From the NCBI GenBank assembly GCA_947573445.1, contig CANPFR010000010.1:1-58508 (forward strand): DNA of 58,508 nt. The letters are read 5' to 3'. A program made the translations under genes and the position numbers. This DNA is from an uncultured Clostridia bacterium (GTDB lineage Bacteria; Bacillota; Clostridia; TANB77; CAG-508). Below are positions 1 through 10,204 of the stretch, in pieces (position 1 is the stretch's first letter; every line of letters begins with the position of its first letter). Under the pieces are notes generated by a model. It saw only the letters and a program-made list of their open reading frames with translations, was not told the origin of the DNA and ran no database searches.

Positions 1-9
1 GCGTGTTTT

Positions 10-38
10 ATTTTAGCACCTTTTTCATTCCTTGTCAA
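10..38 (-). promoter_or_regulatory. Sigma-A type promoter reading out of the left edge
   Basis: On the minus strand there is a -35 TTGACA (33-38) and a -10 TAAAAT (10-15) separated by 17 bp. It points out of the window, so the gene it drives is not visible. Confidence 0.6.
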
Positions 39-54
39 TAGGTATTTTTATTTT

Positions 55-83
55 TAAAAAAATGGAGAGGCATTCGCCTCCCC
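55..83 (-). terminator. Rho-independent terminator of the VanW-family gene
   Basis: On the minus strand an 8-bp GC-rich stem (64-71 with 76-83, one mismatch, 4-nt loop) is followed by a run of T. It lies 20 bp past the stop codon of the VanW gene. Confidence 0.8.
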
Positions 84-102
84 TATATCTTGGTATCTTT
101 TA

Positions 103-903
103 TTATTCTTCTATAACTCCAAAAATTCTTACGGTTACTTTTCCCTTCTCTATCTCAAATTTAAACATCATTGGATAATCAAGGGTATTCACAACCCAAA
201 AATCTTTGTTATTACTGAAGGCAACTGATGCCTCCAGATCACCATTTGCAGGATTAATATAAGCAAGTGGTTTGTTAGCATTATGCTTTTCCGCATGCAA
301 GTGCTCCTTATCCTTTTTTAAATCGGGAATTTTTTGTAACGCACTATTTAATGTAGTCGTCACCTGGCATACCCCACCACCAATTCCTGTAGCAGGTTCA
401 CCATATAAAATTACTCCCGCCTCAAGGAATCCTTTCTCAAGAGTAGTATCGCCTACTACTTCTAAATAAGAGAAAGTTTCTTCTGGGAGTAAGACATAAT
501 AATCTTTATCTTCTCCACATATAATTTCCATCACCCGCCTCATATTATGATTTCTATTTTCTCCTGAAGCAGGATTGTCAATTGTATGTTCTGCCAGCAA
601 AACATACTTAACCTTTTTCTCTTCTTTTTGAATGGAATCATAAGACATTTCCACTTTTGGTTGTTTTTCTTCCAGTACTTTTTCTATTTCCTGAAAATCA
701 ACCAAATCAGCTACTTCCCCTTTGTGTGATATAACATCAACTACTCCTTTCTTTTTAGCCTTACAAAAAACGACTCCAATAATTCCTACTATAACTATAA
801 TAATAAGAAGAATTGTTGTTACAATTTTGCAACCTAAAAAAGCCACATAATTTCTCTGGCCCCACTTCTGCAACTGTTGCTTTTTCCACTTCCGTCTGTT
901 CAT
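103..903 (-). CDS. VanW family membrane-anchored protein
   Basis: This is a 266-aa protein with a short basic N-terminus, one membrane segment at about residues 22-47, a charged linker, and a C-terminal VanW domain with the family hallmark GGGVCQVTTTL at about residue 180. VanW proteins are cell-envelope proteins of Gram-positives. Their biochemical role is unknown, although some sit in vancomycin-resistance operons; nothing here suggests resistance. The start is an ATG with AGGAGGT 8 nt upstream and a clear promoter. The gene is alone and divergent from purH. It contains an in-frame CGG (535-537, context AGG CGG GTG) that must be read without a shift, because skipping the C gives an immediate TGA. 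It is therefore the clearest exception to the CGG pattern of this window. Confidence 0.85.
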   Translation of the reverse strand: MNRRKWKKQQLQKWGQRNYVAFLGCKIVTTILLIIIVIVGIIGVVFCKAKKKGVVDVISHKGEVADLVDFQEIEKVLEEKQPKVEMSYDSIQKEEKKVKYVLLAEHTIDNPASGENRNHNMRRVMEIICGEDKDYYVLLPEETFSYLEVVGDTTLEKGFLEAGVILYGEPATGIGGGVCQVTTTLNSALQKIPDLKKDKEHLHAEKHNANKPLAYINPANGDLEASVAFSNNKDFWVVNTLDYPMMFKFEIEKGKVTVRIFGVIEE

Positions 904-938
904 CTCTAAGATACCTCCTACATTTTTAATTATTTATT

Positions 939-967
939 ATTATAACATATTTTTCTATCCTTTTCAA
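939..967 (-). promoter_or_regulatory. Promoter of the VanW-family gene
   Basis: The minus strand carries TTGAAA (962-967), 17 bp, and TATAAT (939-944). It lies 35 bp upstream of the VanW start codon and back to back with the purH promoter. Confidence 0.75.
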
Positions 968-1008
968 GCCCTCTTCATAAAATAATTTACATAACGCTAA
1001 TTTTTCTC

Positions 1009-1037
1009 TTTACATTTTTTAATTTTTGTTATATAAT
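1009..1037 (+). promoter_or_regulatory. Promoter of purH
   Basis: TTTACA (1009-1014), 17 bp, and TATAAT (1032-1037), followed by AGGAGGA at 1054-1060. The leader is only about 23 nt long, which leaves no room for a purine riboswitch. Confidence 0.8.
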
Positions 1038-1066
1038 AGAAGAATATTATATTAGGAGGAAATTTT

Positions 1067-2614
1067 ATGAAAGCTTTGATTAGTGTATCAGATAAAACTG
1101 GTATTGTAGAGTTTGCAAAAGAACTAGAGGCTTTGGGAATTGAAATTATTTCAACTGGTGGTACTTATCAAAAATTAAAGGAAGAAAAGGTTAAGGCAAT
1201 TGAGATTTCGGATTTGACTGGATTTCCTGAATGTCTGGACGGACGTGTAAAAACATTACATCCAAAGGTTCATGCTGGAATATTGGCCATGCGAAACAAT
1301 CCAGACCATATGAAACAATTGGCAGATTTAAAGGTTGATACCATTGATTTTGTGATTGTGAATTTATATCCATTTAAGCAAACCATGATGAAGGAAAATG
1401 TAAGTCGTGCAGAATGTGTTGAAAATATTGATATTGGAGGGCCAACCATGCTTCGTTCTGCTGCAAAAAATTATCAAGATGTTTGCGTAATTACTGATCC
1501 AAATGATTATGCTAAAGTTTTAGAAGAATTGAAAGAAAATGGACAAGTTTCCATAGATACAAAATTTTACCTTATGCAAAAAGTATTTGAACATACAGCA
1601 AACTACGATGCTATGATTTGTCATTACATAAAAAATGAACGTCAAGACACTTCTTATCCAGAAACACTTTCTTTGACATTTGAGAAAGTCCAAGAAATGC
1701 GTTATGGTGAAAATCCACACCAGACTGGATGCTTATATAAAGAAGTCGGAAAATGCAACGGTTCTTTGGTAACTGCCAAACAACTAAATGGAAAAGAATT
1801 ATCTTTCAATAATATTAATGATACAAATGGTGCTTTGGAATTGCTAAAAGAATTTGAAGACCCAACTGTTGTCGCTTGTAAACATGGAAATCCTTGTGGT
1901 GTTGGAAGCGACAAAGATATTTATCAAGCTTGGCAAAAAGCCTATTTGGCTGATAAAATGTCTATTTTCGGCGGTATTGTAGTAGCTAATCGTGAAATTA
2001 ATGAAACAATTGCAAACGAAATGTCTGAGATGTTTTTGGAGGTCATTGTTGCTCCTTCTTATTCGGAAAAAGCCTTGGAAATTTTGAAAAAGAAGAAAAA
2101 TGTTCGTGTTTTAGAATTACCAGAAATTACTGTAAAACAGCCAGCAACCTCTTATGATATCAAAAAAATCAATGGCGGAATTATTATGCAAACAATTGAT
2201 GCAAAATTATTAGATGAATATGAAGTTGTTACCAATAGAAAACCAACTGAAAAAGAATTAGAAGATTTAATGTTTGCTTGGAAAGTTGTTAAATTTGTAA
2301 AGTCAAACGGAATCGCGTTGGCAAAGAACAAACAAACAGTAGGAATTGGACCTGGACAAGTCAATCGTATTTGGTCAACAAAACAATGTGTAGAACACGC
2401 AGAAGAATTGATCGGTAAAAATGCAACACAAGGTGCTGTTCTGGCATCAGATGCCTTTTTTCCATTCGATGATTGTGTAGAAGCAGCTCACGCCGCTGGA
2501 ATTACAGCTATCATCCAACCAGGTGGTGCTAAAAAAGACCAACTTTCAATTGATAAATGCAATGAATATGGAATGACCATGATATTTACGCATATGAGAC
2601 ATTTTAAACACTAA
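1067..2614 (+). CDS. purH: Bifunctional AICAR formyltransferase / IMP cyclohydrolase
   Basis: At 515 aa this is the normal length for PurH, which performs the last two steps of IMP synthesis: formyl transfer from 10-formyl-THF to AICAR, then ring closure. Residues 1 to about 190 form the MGS-like cyclohydrolase domain (start MKALISVSDKTG, then DGRVKTLHPKVHAGIL). Residues about 200-515 form the AICAR transformylase domain, with RYGENPHQ at 212-219 and the catalytic Lys-His in KHGNPCG at 272-278. The start ATG has AGGAGGA upstream. It is the only large plus-strand gene and is monocistronic, with its own promoter and terminator. No CGG occurs in frame. Several GGN glycine codons follow a C-ending codon (TTC GGC, GTC GGA, GAC GGA) without a frame change. 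Confidence 0.97.
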   Translation: MKALISVSDKTGIVEFAKELEALGIEIISTGGTYQKLKEEKVKAIEISDLTGFPECLDGRVKTLHPKVHAGILAMRNNPDHMKQLADLKVDTIDFVIVNLYPFKQTMMKENVSRAECVENIDIGGPTMLRSAAKNYQDVCVITDPNDYAKVLEELKENGQVSIDTKFYLMQKVFEHTANYDAMICHYIKNERQDTSYPETLSLTFEKVQEMRYGENPHQTGCLYKEVGKCNGSLVTAKQLNGKELSFNNINDTNGALELLKEFEDPTVVACKHGNPCGVGSDKDIYQAWQKAYLADKMSIFGGIVVANREINETIANEMSEMFLEVIVAPSYSEKALEILKKKKNVRVLELPEITVKQPATSYDIKKINGGIIMQTIDAKLLDEYEVVTNRKPTEKELEDLMFAWKVVKFVKSNGIALAKNKQTVGIGPGQVNRIWSTKQCVEHAEELIGKNATQGAVLASDAFFPFDDCVEAAHAAGITAIIQPGGAKKDQLSIDKCNEYGMTMIFTHMRHFKH

Positions 2615-2623
2615 TATAAATTT

Positions 2624-2660
2624 AAAGTGCTAGAAAAAATATTTCTAGCACTTTTGTTTT
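2624..2660 (+). terminator. Terminator between the convergent purH and purA
   Basis: A perfect 13-bp stem (2624-2636 with 2642-2654, 5-nt loop) is followed by a T-rich tail on plus. It sits 10 bp after the purH stop, in the convergent gap before purA, and may also stop transcripts coming from purA. Confidence 0.85.
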
Positions 2661-2708
2661 GTCTTGTCGAATTTTGTCAGAATGTTTTGCTTGCAAAATT
2701 TATATTTT

Positions 2709-3981
<1,273 letters not shown>

Positions 3982-4017
3982 ATTTTTGTTCCTTTCAACC
4001 CTATATTTTTAAAGTAT

Positions 4018-4043
4018 TTTAGACATGGTATTCCATGCCTAAA
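4018..4043 (-). other. Hairpin between purB and purA
   Basis: An 11-bp stem with one G-U pair (4018-4028 with 4033-4043) and a 4-nt loop lies in the purB-purA spacer. No T-run follows on minus, so it may be an RNA-processing or partial attenuation element rather than a full terminator. Confidence 0.4.
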
Positions 4044-4051
4044 TACAAATT

Positions 4052-5486
4052 TTATACCTTCACATTTCCAATATCAATATTTAATAATTCTTGATATTGC
4101 TCTAAAATCGGATTTACAACACTTTCTATAAAACCTGTTACTTGATTTGTACTTCGGCCACATAAATTTTCTGGATTTAAAGCTGATAAAATTTCTTCTT
4201 TTGACATGCCAAATGTATCATCCTTTGCAATTCGCTCTACTAAATCATTTGGTCTACCAAATTCTTTGACTTCTCTTCCTGCTTCCATGGAATATATACG
4301 AATTTTTTCATGTAGTTCTTGTCTATCTCCGCCTTTTAAAACAGCATTCATCAAAATTTCTTCGGTTCCCATAAAAGGCAATTCTTGCATCATATTGGTT
4401 TTGATGACATTTTCATAAACCACAATTCCACTTGTGATATTAGCATATAAAATCAGAATCGAATCTACTGCTAAAAATGCTTCTGGTACACAAATTCTTT
4501 TGTTCGCAGAATCATCTAAGGTTCTTTCTAGCCATTGGGTACTAGCTGTCATATTAGGATCCATCGAAAGTGCTATCACATGCCTGCTAAGTGAATTGAT
4601 ACGTTCACTTCGCATTGGATTTCTTTTATAGGCCATTGCTGACGAACCAATTTGACCTGTTTCAAATGGTTCTTCTAATTCTTTTTCGTGTTGCAATAAT
4701 CGCATATCATTAGCAAATTTCGACGCACTTTGTGCAATTTGGGATAACAAACTTAAAACTCTGCTATCTAATTTTCTAGTATAGGTTTGTCCGAGATACT
4801 TCAAATACTTTATTAAATCCCATTTTCTCTGCGATTTTGCCATCAATTTGTTTCACTTTTTCTTCCTCTTTAAATAATTTCATGAAACTTTCTTGTGTTC
4901 CAGTTGTTCCCTTACATCCCAATAACTTCATGTGACTTTCCACAAATTCTAATTCTTCTAAATCTTCGATTAAATCTTGTAACCAAAGCGTTGCTCTTTT
5001 GCCAACTGTTGTTAATTGTGCTGGTTGAAAATGGGTGTATCCTAAACAAGTAACACTTTTATATTTTTCTGCAAAATTCTTCAAATTGTGAATCACAACC
5101 ACTAATTTTTGCTTAATTAATTTTAAAGCTTCTGTCATCAAAATGACATCTGTATTATCAGTTACATAACAAGAAGTCGCTCCTAAATGAATAATCGGCT
5201 TTGCCAAAGGGCATTTTGTACCAAATTCATAAACATGTGACATGACATCATGTCTACATTCTGCCTCTCTTTTTGCAACTACATCATAGTCAATATCAAA
5301 AACATGTTGTTTCATTTCATTAATTTGTTCATCTGTAATATCAATTCCTAGTTCTTTTTCCGTTTCAGCAAGTGCAATCCACAACTTACGCCAAGTAGAA
5401 TATTTGCTGTCATCTGACCATATGTAATTCATTTCTTGGCTTGGATATCTGCCACTTAATGGAGTCATATATTTATTTTTTTCCAT
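4052..5486 (-). CDS. purB: Adenylosuccinate lyase, frame restored by +1 shift at CGG
   Basis: PurB cleaves fumarate from SAICAR and from adenylosuccinate. The first 231 codons read as a normal PurB N-terminus (MEKNKYMTPLSGRYPS, then LGATSCYVTDN, and HFQPAQLTTVGKR). At codon 232 an in-frame CGG would lead to a stop after RTNLY. Skipping the C continues as SGQTYTRKLDSRVLSLLSQI and then the family signature GSSAMAYKRNPMRSE. Total length is 477 aa, as usual for clostridial PurB. The ATG at 5486 has AAAAGGAGA upstream and a good promoter. Without the shift the protein would lack the signature loop and would be inactive. Confidence 0.87.
4791..4793 (-). other. CGG +1 recoding site in purB (codon 232)
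   Basis: Context is GTA TCT [C] GGA CAA ACC. Removing the C restores SGQTYTRK, a conserved PurB segment. Confidence 0.75.
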
Positions 5487-5517
5487 AAAAATCTCCTTTT
5501 ATTTTTTGTACATTGGT

Positions 5518-5546
5518 ATCATATAATTTTTTAACAATTTAGTCAA
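5518..5546 (-). promoter_or_regulatory. Promoter of purB-purA
   Basis: TTGACT (5541-5546), 17 bp, and TATGAT (5518-5523) on minus, about 30 bp upstream of the purB ATG. Confidence 0.75.
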
Positions 5547-5555
5547 GTCTAATCC

Positions 5556-5595
5556 AAAAAAAATCCTCCTGTTTCATAGTTTTGAAACAGGAGGA
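5556..5595 (-). terminator. Terminator of the 95-aa orphan gene
   Basis: A 13-bp perfect stem (5564-5576 with 5583-5595, 6-nt loop) is followed by a run of eight T on minus. It separates the orphan gene from the purB promoter. Confidence 0.9.
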
Positions 5596-5607
5596 ACTTT
5601 AGCAGCA

Positions 5608-5895
5608 TCACGGATTTTTATCTAAATAACCAGTTTCCACACAAGAAACTTCTCCAAAAAACTGAGAATCTTTGTAGCTTCCTTTTATGGGCGTAGGCTT
5701 AACTGGAAACGTCTTTAAGGAAAATCTTGTTGTTTCTTTATCCCATTTGAAATCAAATCCAGCTATTTCATCATCAGAAATATCCAACTTAAAGGTTTCG
5801 ATTATACCTCTTACTATATTAGAAACCTTTTCACTGATGTCCCTTTCTTCTACGCTTACAAAATTATGCTCCCGCATTCTCTTTTCTTTTTCCAT
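5608..5895 (-). CDS. Small orphan protein, 95 aa, function unknown
   Basis: I recognise no family. The protein is soluble, highly charged at the N-terminus (MEKEKRMREHNFVSVEERD), with an acidic middle and a Pro/Lys segment FPVKPTPIKGSYKD near residue 70. Two ATGs are possible. The second (5895) is preferred because AAAGGAG lies at proper distance, while the first (5901) overlaps it. The gene is a single unit with a near-consensus promoter (5943-5971) and its own strong terminator. An in-frame CGG follows the ATG at codon 7 of the preferred reading (5872-5874). It must be read in frame, since skipping the C gives a stop five codons later. It also uses a CCG codon just before its TGA stop, unusual among its neighbours. 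Confidence 0.6.
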   Translation of the reverse strand: MEKEKRMREHNFVSVEERDISEKVSNIVRGIIETFKLDISDDEIAGFDFKWDKETTRFSLKTFPVKPTPIKGSYKDSQFFGEVSCVETGYLDKNP

Positions 5896-5942
5896 AGTCA
5901 TTCTCCTTTCATTCTGCTTTTACAAATTTCTAATACGCTTAT

Positions 5943-5971
5943 ATTATATCATTTTTCTAGATTTCTGTCAA
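5943..5971 (-). promoter_or_regulatory. Promoter of the 95-aa orphan gene
   Basis: TTGACA (5966-5971), 17 bp, and TATAAT (5943-5948) with an extended TGA before the -10. This is one of several very similar promoters in the window. Confidence 0.8.
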
Positions 5972-6005
5972 TAAATTGATATAAAAACCAAAATCCTTTA
6001 ACAAT

Positions 6006-6050
6006 CAAAAAATTAAGAAATAATTTACCATTATTTCTTAAAACCCCTCA
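6006..6050 (-). ncRNA. Candidate ~45-nt small RNA or leader transcript
   Basis: A consensus promoter (6057-6085) is followed within 10 bp by a transcript start region and then directly by a terminator: a 12-bp stem (6013-6024 with 6030-6041), a 5-nt loop and six T. The predicted RNA is about 45 nt. It contains GAGGGG, then an 8-codon ORF (ATG GTA AAT TAT to TGA) lying inside the hairpin. It could be a small RNA, an attenuator, or the relic of a lost gene. No family was recognised. Confidence 0.4.
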
Positions 6051-6056
6051 TCTTTT

Positions 6057-6085
6057 ATTATATCATATTTATGTAAATTTGTCAA
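6057..6085 (-). promoter_or_regulatory. Consensus promoter in the purL 3' intergenic region
   Basis: TTGACA (6080-6085), 17 bp, and TATAAT (6057-6062), with TGA before the -10. No protein gene begins behind it; a terminator hairpin follows at once. Confidence 0.7.
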
Positions 6086-6087
6086 TT

Positions 6088-6212
6088 ATCTGAAACTGTT
6101 CAAACTTGTTTGTTACAGTTTCAGTAGTCAATTTGAAAAAAATGACTACATTTAAAGTATTGCTATTACTAACATTCAAGGCAGATTTTTTATCTGCCTT
6201 GAAATTGTCATT
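6088..6212 (-). other. Hairpins downstream of purL
   Basis: Two stems are visible: 6177-6185 with 6193-6201 (9 bp, just after the purL stop) and 6090-6099 with 6115-6124 (10 bp, 15-nt loop). Neither has a clear T-run on minus. They may end or protect the purL mRNA. Confidence 0.4.
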
Positions 6213-9200
6213 TTATGAAAAATAAGCAACACCTGATTCAAATAATCTTTGATCCTTCTTTCCTGGCATATTCTTGTAAATATCCTTATAACATCTTTCG
6301 GAATGCCCCATCTTTCCCATAATTCTTCCATCAGGACTCGTAATACATTCAATAGCATAGTTTGATCCATTTGGATTAAACGTAATATCCATTGAAGCAT
6401 TTCCCTCGAAATCAACATATTGTGTCGCAATTTGTCCATTTTGAACTAAACTTTGATACATCTCCTCAGATACTACAAATCTTCCTTCTCCATGTGATAT
6501 AGGAATGGTAAATACCTCTCCCATTTCTATTTTGCTAAACCAAGGTGACAATTTCGATGTGACTTTTGTTTGCACCATACAAGATTGGTGTCTTGCAATT
6601 TGGTTAAATGTAAGCGTTGGCATCGTGTCATCCATTTCTCTAATTTTTCCATAAGGTAATAAGCCTGTTTTTACTAAAGCCTGAAAACCATTGCAAATTC
6701 CTAGCATTAATCCATCCTTTTCATATAAATGACTATGAATTAAATCTTTCAATTTTGGATTTCGGAATACAGTACTCATAAATTTTCCAGAACCATCTGG
6801 CTCATCTCCTGCACTAAATCCTCCTGGCAACATAATAATTTGAGCTTGTTTGATTTGTTTGGCAAATTCTTGAATCGATTCTGCAACATCATTTGGTTTT
6901 ATATTTTTAAATACACTTGTATGTACTACTGCTCCTGCATCTTCAAACGCTTTCGTCAAATCATATTCACAGTTTGTCCCTGGAAATACAGGGATAAATA
7001 CACGTGGTTTTGCAATTGGTTGTGAACATTTTATGGTGCATTTTTTATCGGACGCAATATTCTCTACTTTTGCATTTTCTACTTTTGTTTTTGTTGGGAA
7101 TACTTTTTCTAACGGTTTTTTCCAAACTTTTATCAATTCTTCGATTGGCATCTCTACATCACGAACAATGATTTTACCACAATCGCAAGTAGTTCCCAGT
7201 TCAATAAATTTCCCATTTTCAACATTTTCACTCAATTCTATGACAAAGGAACCATACATCAACTCAAATGGATTTACCTCTGCTGTCATTTTAAACCCTA
7301 CTTGATTCCCTATACAAGCTTTTGTTAAACAATCCGCTAATCCACCATTTCGAACTGTTGAAACTGACAATGCTTTTCCTTCTTCAATTAATTTATGTAC
7401 CATTTCATAATTTTCTTTTAAATCATCAAAATCAGGCAAATAATCGTTATCCATTTTACTTCTCAATAATACGACTTTTGAACCTGCTTTTTTGAACTCA
7501 TTAGAAACTACTTTATTAATTTCAACTGTGCTAACACTAAAGGAAACAACGGTTGGTGGTACATCTAACTCATTGTAAGAACCAGACATACTATCTTTTC
7601 CACCAATGGAAGCAATGCCTAATTTTTCTTGTATTAAATAGGTTCCCAATAAAGCTGAAAATGGTTTTCCCCAACGTTTGCTATCTGTTCCTAATTTTTC
7701 AAAATATTCTTGAAGTGTTAACCAAGATTCTTTATAATCTCCACCAATGGCAACTAACTTCGTCACTGATTCAAGAATCGCATACAGTGCTCCATGAAAT
7801 GGACTCCATTTTGCAATTTCTGGATTATAACCATAAGTCATAATCGTTCCAGTATTGGTGTAACCTTTTAAAGTTGGAATTCTAGCAACCATTCCTTCGC
7901 TTGGCGTTAATTGATATTTTCCACCAAATGGCATTAACACCGTGTTTGCTCCAATTGTACTATCAAATCTTTCTACTAATCCTTTTTGAGAGCAACAATT
8001 TAAACTAGAAATCGTCTCTTTCCATTTTGCTTCTAAATCTTTTGCAGTTTGTTGTGCCTTCAATGGAGATTTCTCGTAATCTGGCTTTTGAACAGATGCT
8101 GCCGTTTTTTTGACATCTCCATTGGTATCTAAAAATTCTCTGGCTATATCTACAATGCATTTTTCTCGCCAATACATTTTTACACGTGGTTCTTCCACAA
8201 CTTCTGCCACAATTGTGGATTCAATATTTTCAGTTTCCGCCAACTGAATGAATTTTTCGGCATTTTCTTTGGCTATCACAACTGCCATTCTTTCTTGTGA
8301 TTCAGAAATAGCAAGTTCTGTTCCATCCAAACCTTCATATTTTTTAGGTACTTTGTCTAACTGGATTACCAAACCATCTGCTAATTCTCCAATAGCAACC
8401 GATACACCACCTGCACCAAAATCATTGCATCGTTTGATTAACTTTGTAGCTTCTGGATTTCGGAATAACCTTTGAATTTTTCTTTCTTCTGGAGCATTTC
8501 CTTTTTGGACTTCTGCACCACAAGTTGTTAACGATTCACTTGTATGAGCTTTGGAACTTCCTGTTGCTCCTCCACATCCATCGCGTCCTGTACGACCACC
8601 TAAAAGAACGACAATATCGCCTGGCTCAGGACGTTCTCGTACAACATTTTCTTTTGGTGCTGCTCCGATTAAAGCACCTAATTCCATTCTTTTGGCTAGA
8701 TAACCATCATCATAAATTTCAGCAACTTGTCCTGTGGCAAGTCCAATTTGGTTTCCGTAAGAACTATATCCGCGTGCTGCTTCGTTGGTTAATTTACGTT
8801 GTGGCAATTTATTTGGCAAGGTATCTGCTACGGATTGCGTTGGATTTCCACATCCTGTAATACGCATGGCTTGATATACATACACTCTACCTGATAATGG
8901 GTCACGAATACAACCGCCTAAACAAGTGGCTGCTCCACCAAATGGCTCGATTTCTGTTGGATGATTATGGGTTTCGTTTTTGAACATAATTAAATATTCT
9001 TCTGGTTTCCCATCGACTAAAATTTCAGCACGAAAACTGCAAGCGTTGATTTCTTCGGATTCGTCTAAATTTTTCAGTACACCTCTTTTCTTTAATTCTT
9101 TCGCAACAATCGTTCCTAAATCCATTAAACAAACATCTTTTGCACGTCTTCCTTCATAAACATATTCTCTGGATTTGGTATATTGTTCATAAATTTTAGA

Positions 9201-9935
9201 AAGTAAATCCCAGTTGATGTCAATTTTCTCTAGTTTTGTTAAGAAAGTTGTGTGACGGCAATGGTCTGACCAGTAGGTGTCAATCATTTTCATTTCTGTC
9301 ATAGTTGGATCTCTTTTTTCTGTTTCTTTAAAATATTTTTGACAAAATTTTAAGTCAGCTAAATCCATAGCAAAACCATATTTTTTGTAAAATTTTTCGC
9401 TATCTTCGTCAGTCATATGGATAAATCCTTCAATAATAGCAACATCTTCTGGTACTTCCATCTTATCTTCTAATGTATCTACTTTTGCCAAAGAACACTC
9501 TCTCGAATCCACTGGGTTAATGATGTATTTTTTGATTTTCTCCATTTCTTCCTCATTTATATTGCCTTCTAAGCTATAAATTTGGGCAGATTTAGTCATT
9601 GGCTTTTGTCCACCTGCTAGGATTTGCAAACATTCTGACAAAGAATTGGCTCTTTGATCAAATTGCCCTGGCAAAAATTCCACTCCAAAAACTTTTGCAT
9701 TTTCCCCTACTGGATAATCTTCCACAAAATAATCATCAACCTGTGGCTCTGAAAAAATAGTGCCTTTGGCTTGGTTAAATACTTCTTCTGTGATTCCTTC
9801 CACATCGTATCTGTTTAATACAACAATTTTTTCCAAATTACTCATTTGTAGATTTTCTCTGATATCATTCAATAAATCAACTGCTTCTACATCAAAACCT
9901 GGCTTTTTTTGAACATAAATTCTTTTGACTGACAT
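6213..9935 (-). CDS. purL: Phosphoribosylformylglycinamidine synthase, single-chain
   Basis: This is a 1240-aa single-polypeptide FGAM synthase. It converts FGAR, glutamine and ATP to FGAM in step 4 of purine synthesis. The N-terminal and synthetase part carries DTYWSDHCRHTTF (about residue 225), NETHNHPTEIEPFGGAATCLGG (in two adjacent motifs), GGRTGRDGCGGATGSS, and NDFGAGGVSVA. The C-terminal class I glutaminase domain (about residue 980 on) has FPGTNCEYD, PGGFSAGDE, the nucleophile Cys in LGICNGFQ, and SHGEGRFV. Many Gram-positives use separate PurS/PurQ/PurL, so the large fused form is notable but known in clostridia. The ATG has AGGAGGT upstream and its own promoter. The 1240 codons contain no in-frame CGG by my reading. 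Confidence 0.97.
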   Translation of the reverse strand: MSVKRIYVQKKPGFDVEAVDLLNDIRENLQMSNLEKIVVLNRYDVEGITEEVFNQAKGTIFSEPQVDDYFVEDYPVGENAKVFGVEFLPGQFDQRANSLSECLQILAGGQKPMTKSAQIYSLEGNINEEEMEKIKKYIINPVDSRECSLAKVDTLEDKMEVPEDVAIIEGFIHMTDEDSEKFYKKYGFAMDLADLKFCQKYFKETEKRDPTMTEMKMIDTYWSDHCRHTTFLTKLEKIDINWDLLSKIYEQYTKSREYVYEGRRAKDVCLMDLGTIVAKELKKRGVLKNLDESEEINACSFRAEILVDGKPEEYLIMFKNETHNHPTEIEPFGGAATCLGGCIRDPLSGRVYVYQAMRITGCGNPTQSVADTLPNKLPQRKLTNEAARGYSSYGNQIGLATGQVAEIYDDGYLAKRMELGALIGAAPKENVVRERPEPGDIVVLLGGRTGRDGCGGATGSSKAHTSESLTTCGAEVQKGNAPEERKIQRLFRNPEATKLIKRCNDFGAGGVSVAIGELADGLVIQLDKVPKKYEGLDGTELAISESQERMAVVIAKENAEKFIQLAETENIESTIVAEVVEEPRVKMYWREKCIVDIAREFLDTNGDVKKTAASVQKPDYEKSPLKAQQTAKDLEAKWKETISSLNCCSQKGLVERFDSTIGANTVLMPFGGKYQLTPSEGMVARIPTLKGYTNTGTIMTYGYNPEIAKWSPFHGALYAILESVTKLVAIGGDYKESWLTLQEYFEKLGTDSKRWGKPFSALLGTYLIQEKLGIASIGGKDSMSGSYNELDVPPTVVSFSVSTVEINKVVSNEFKKAGSKVVLLRSKMDNDYLPDFDDLKENYEMVHKLIEEGKALSVSTVRNGGLADCLTKACIGNQVGFKMTAEVNPFELMYGSFVIELSENVENGKFIELGTTCDCGKIIVRDVEMPIEELIKVWKKPLEKVFPTKTKVENAKVENIASDKKCTIKCSQPIAKPRVFIPVFPGTNCEYDLTKAFEDAGAVVHTSVFKNIKPNDVAESIQEFAKQIKQAQIIMLPGGFSAGDEPDGSGKFMSTVFRNPKLKDLIHSHLYEKDGLMLGICNGFQALVKTGLLPYGKIREMDDTMPTLTFNQIARHQSCMVQTKVTSKLSPWFSKIEMGEVFTIPISHGEGRFVVSEEMYQSLVQNGQIATQYVDFEGNASMDITFNPNGSNYAIECITSPDGRIMGKMGHSERCYKDIYKNMPGKKDQRLFESGVAYFS

Positions 9936-9992
9936 GGGAATACCTCCTAAAATTTTATTTTTTATTTTAAATGAACACTAATCATCGTTTCT

Positions 9993-10021
9993 ATTATATT
10001 ACATAATGAGGAATTTTTCAA
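9993..10021 (-). promoter_or_regulatory. Promoter of purL
   Basis: TTGAAA (10016-10021), 17 bp, and TATAAT (9993-9998) on minus. The leader is about 50 nt, too short for an aptamer of known purine-sensing type. Confidence 0.75.
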
Positions 10022-10204
10022 GAATTTTTGTATACAATTTTTTCTATCTTCAAAAAAACAGATCGGCATGACTCTTATAGTCTTACCCACCTGCTTTTTT
10101 ATCTAGCTTTCAATATTCTTAAAACTCCTGTTTGCTCTAAGCACTCCTCTAAATCAAAGCATACTTTTCCTTTTGCATTAGATTTTTATTAAAAAATCAA
10201 TTTA

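Noticed and set aside
535..537. A twelfth recoding site in the VanW gene
   Set aside because: Skipping the C gives GGG TGA, an immediate stop, and both flanks match the family in the plain frame. It is read in frame.
6840..8860. Several plus-strand ORFs of 60-111 codons inside purL
   Set aside because: They are antisense shadows of the conserved PurL coding sequence and lack ribosome binding sites.
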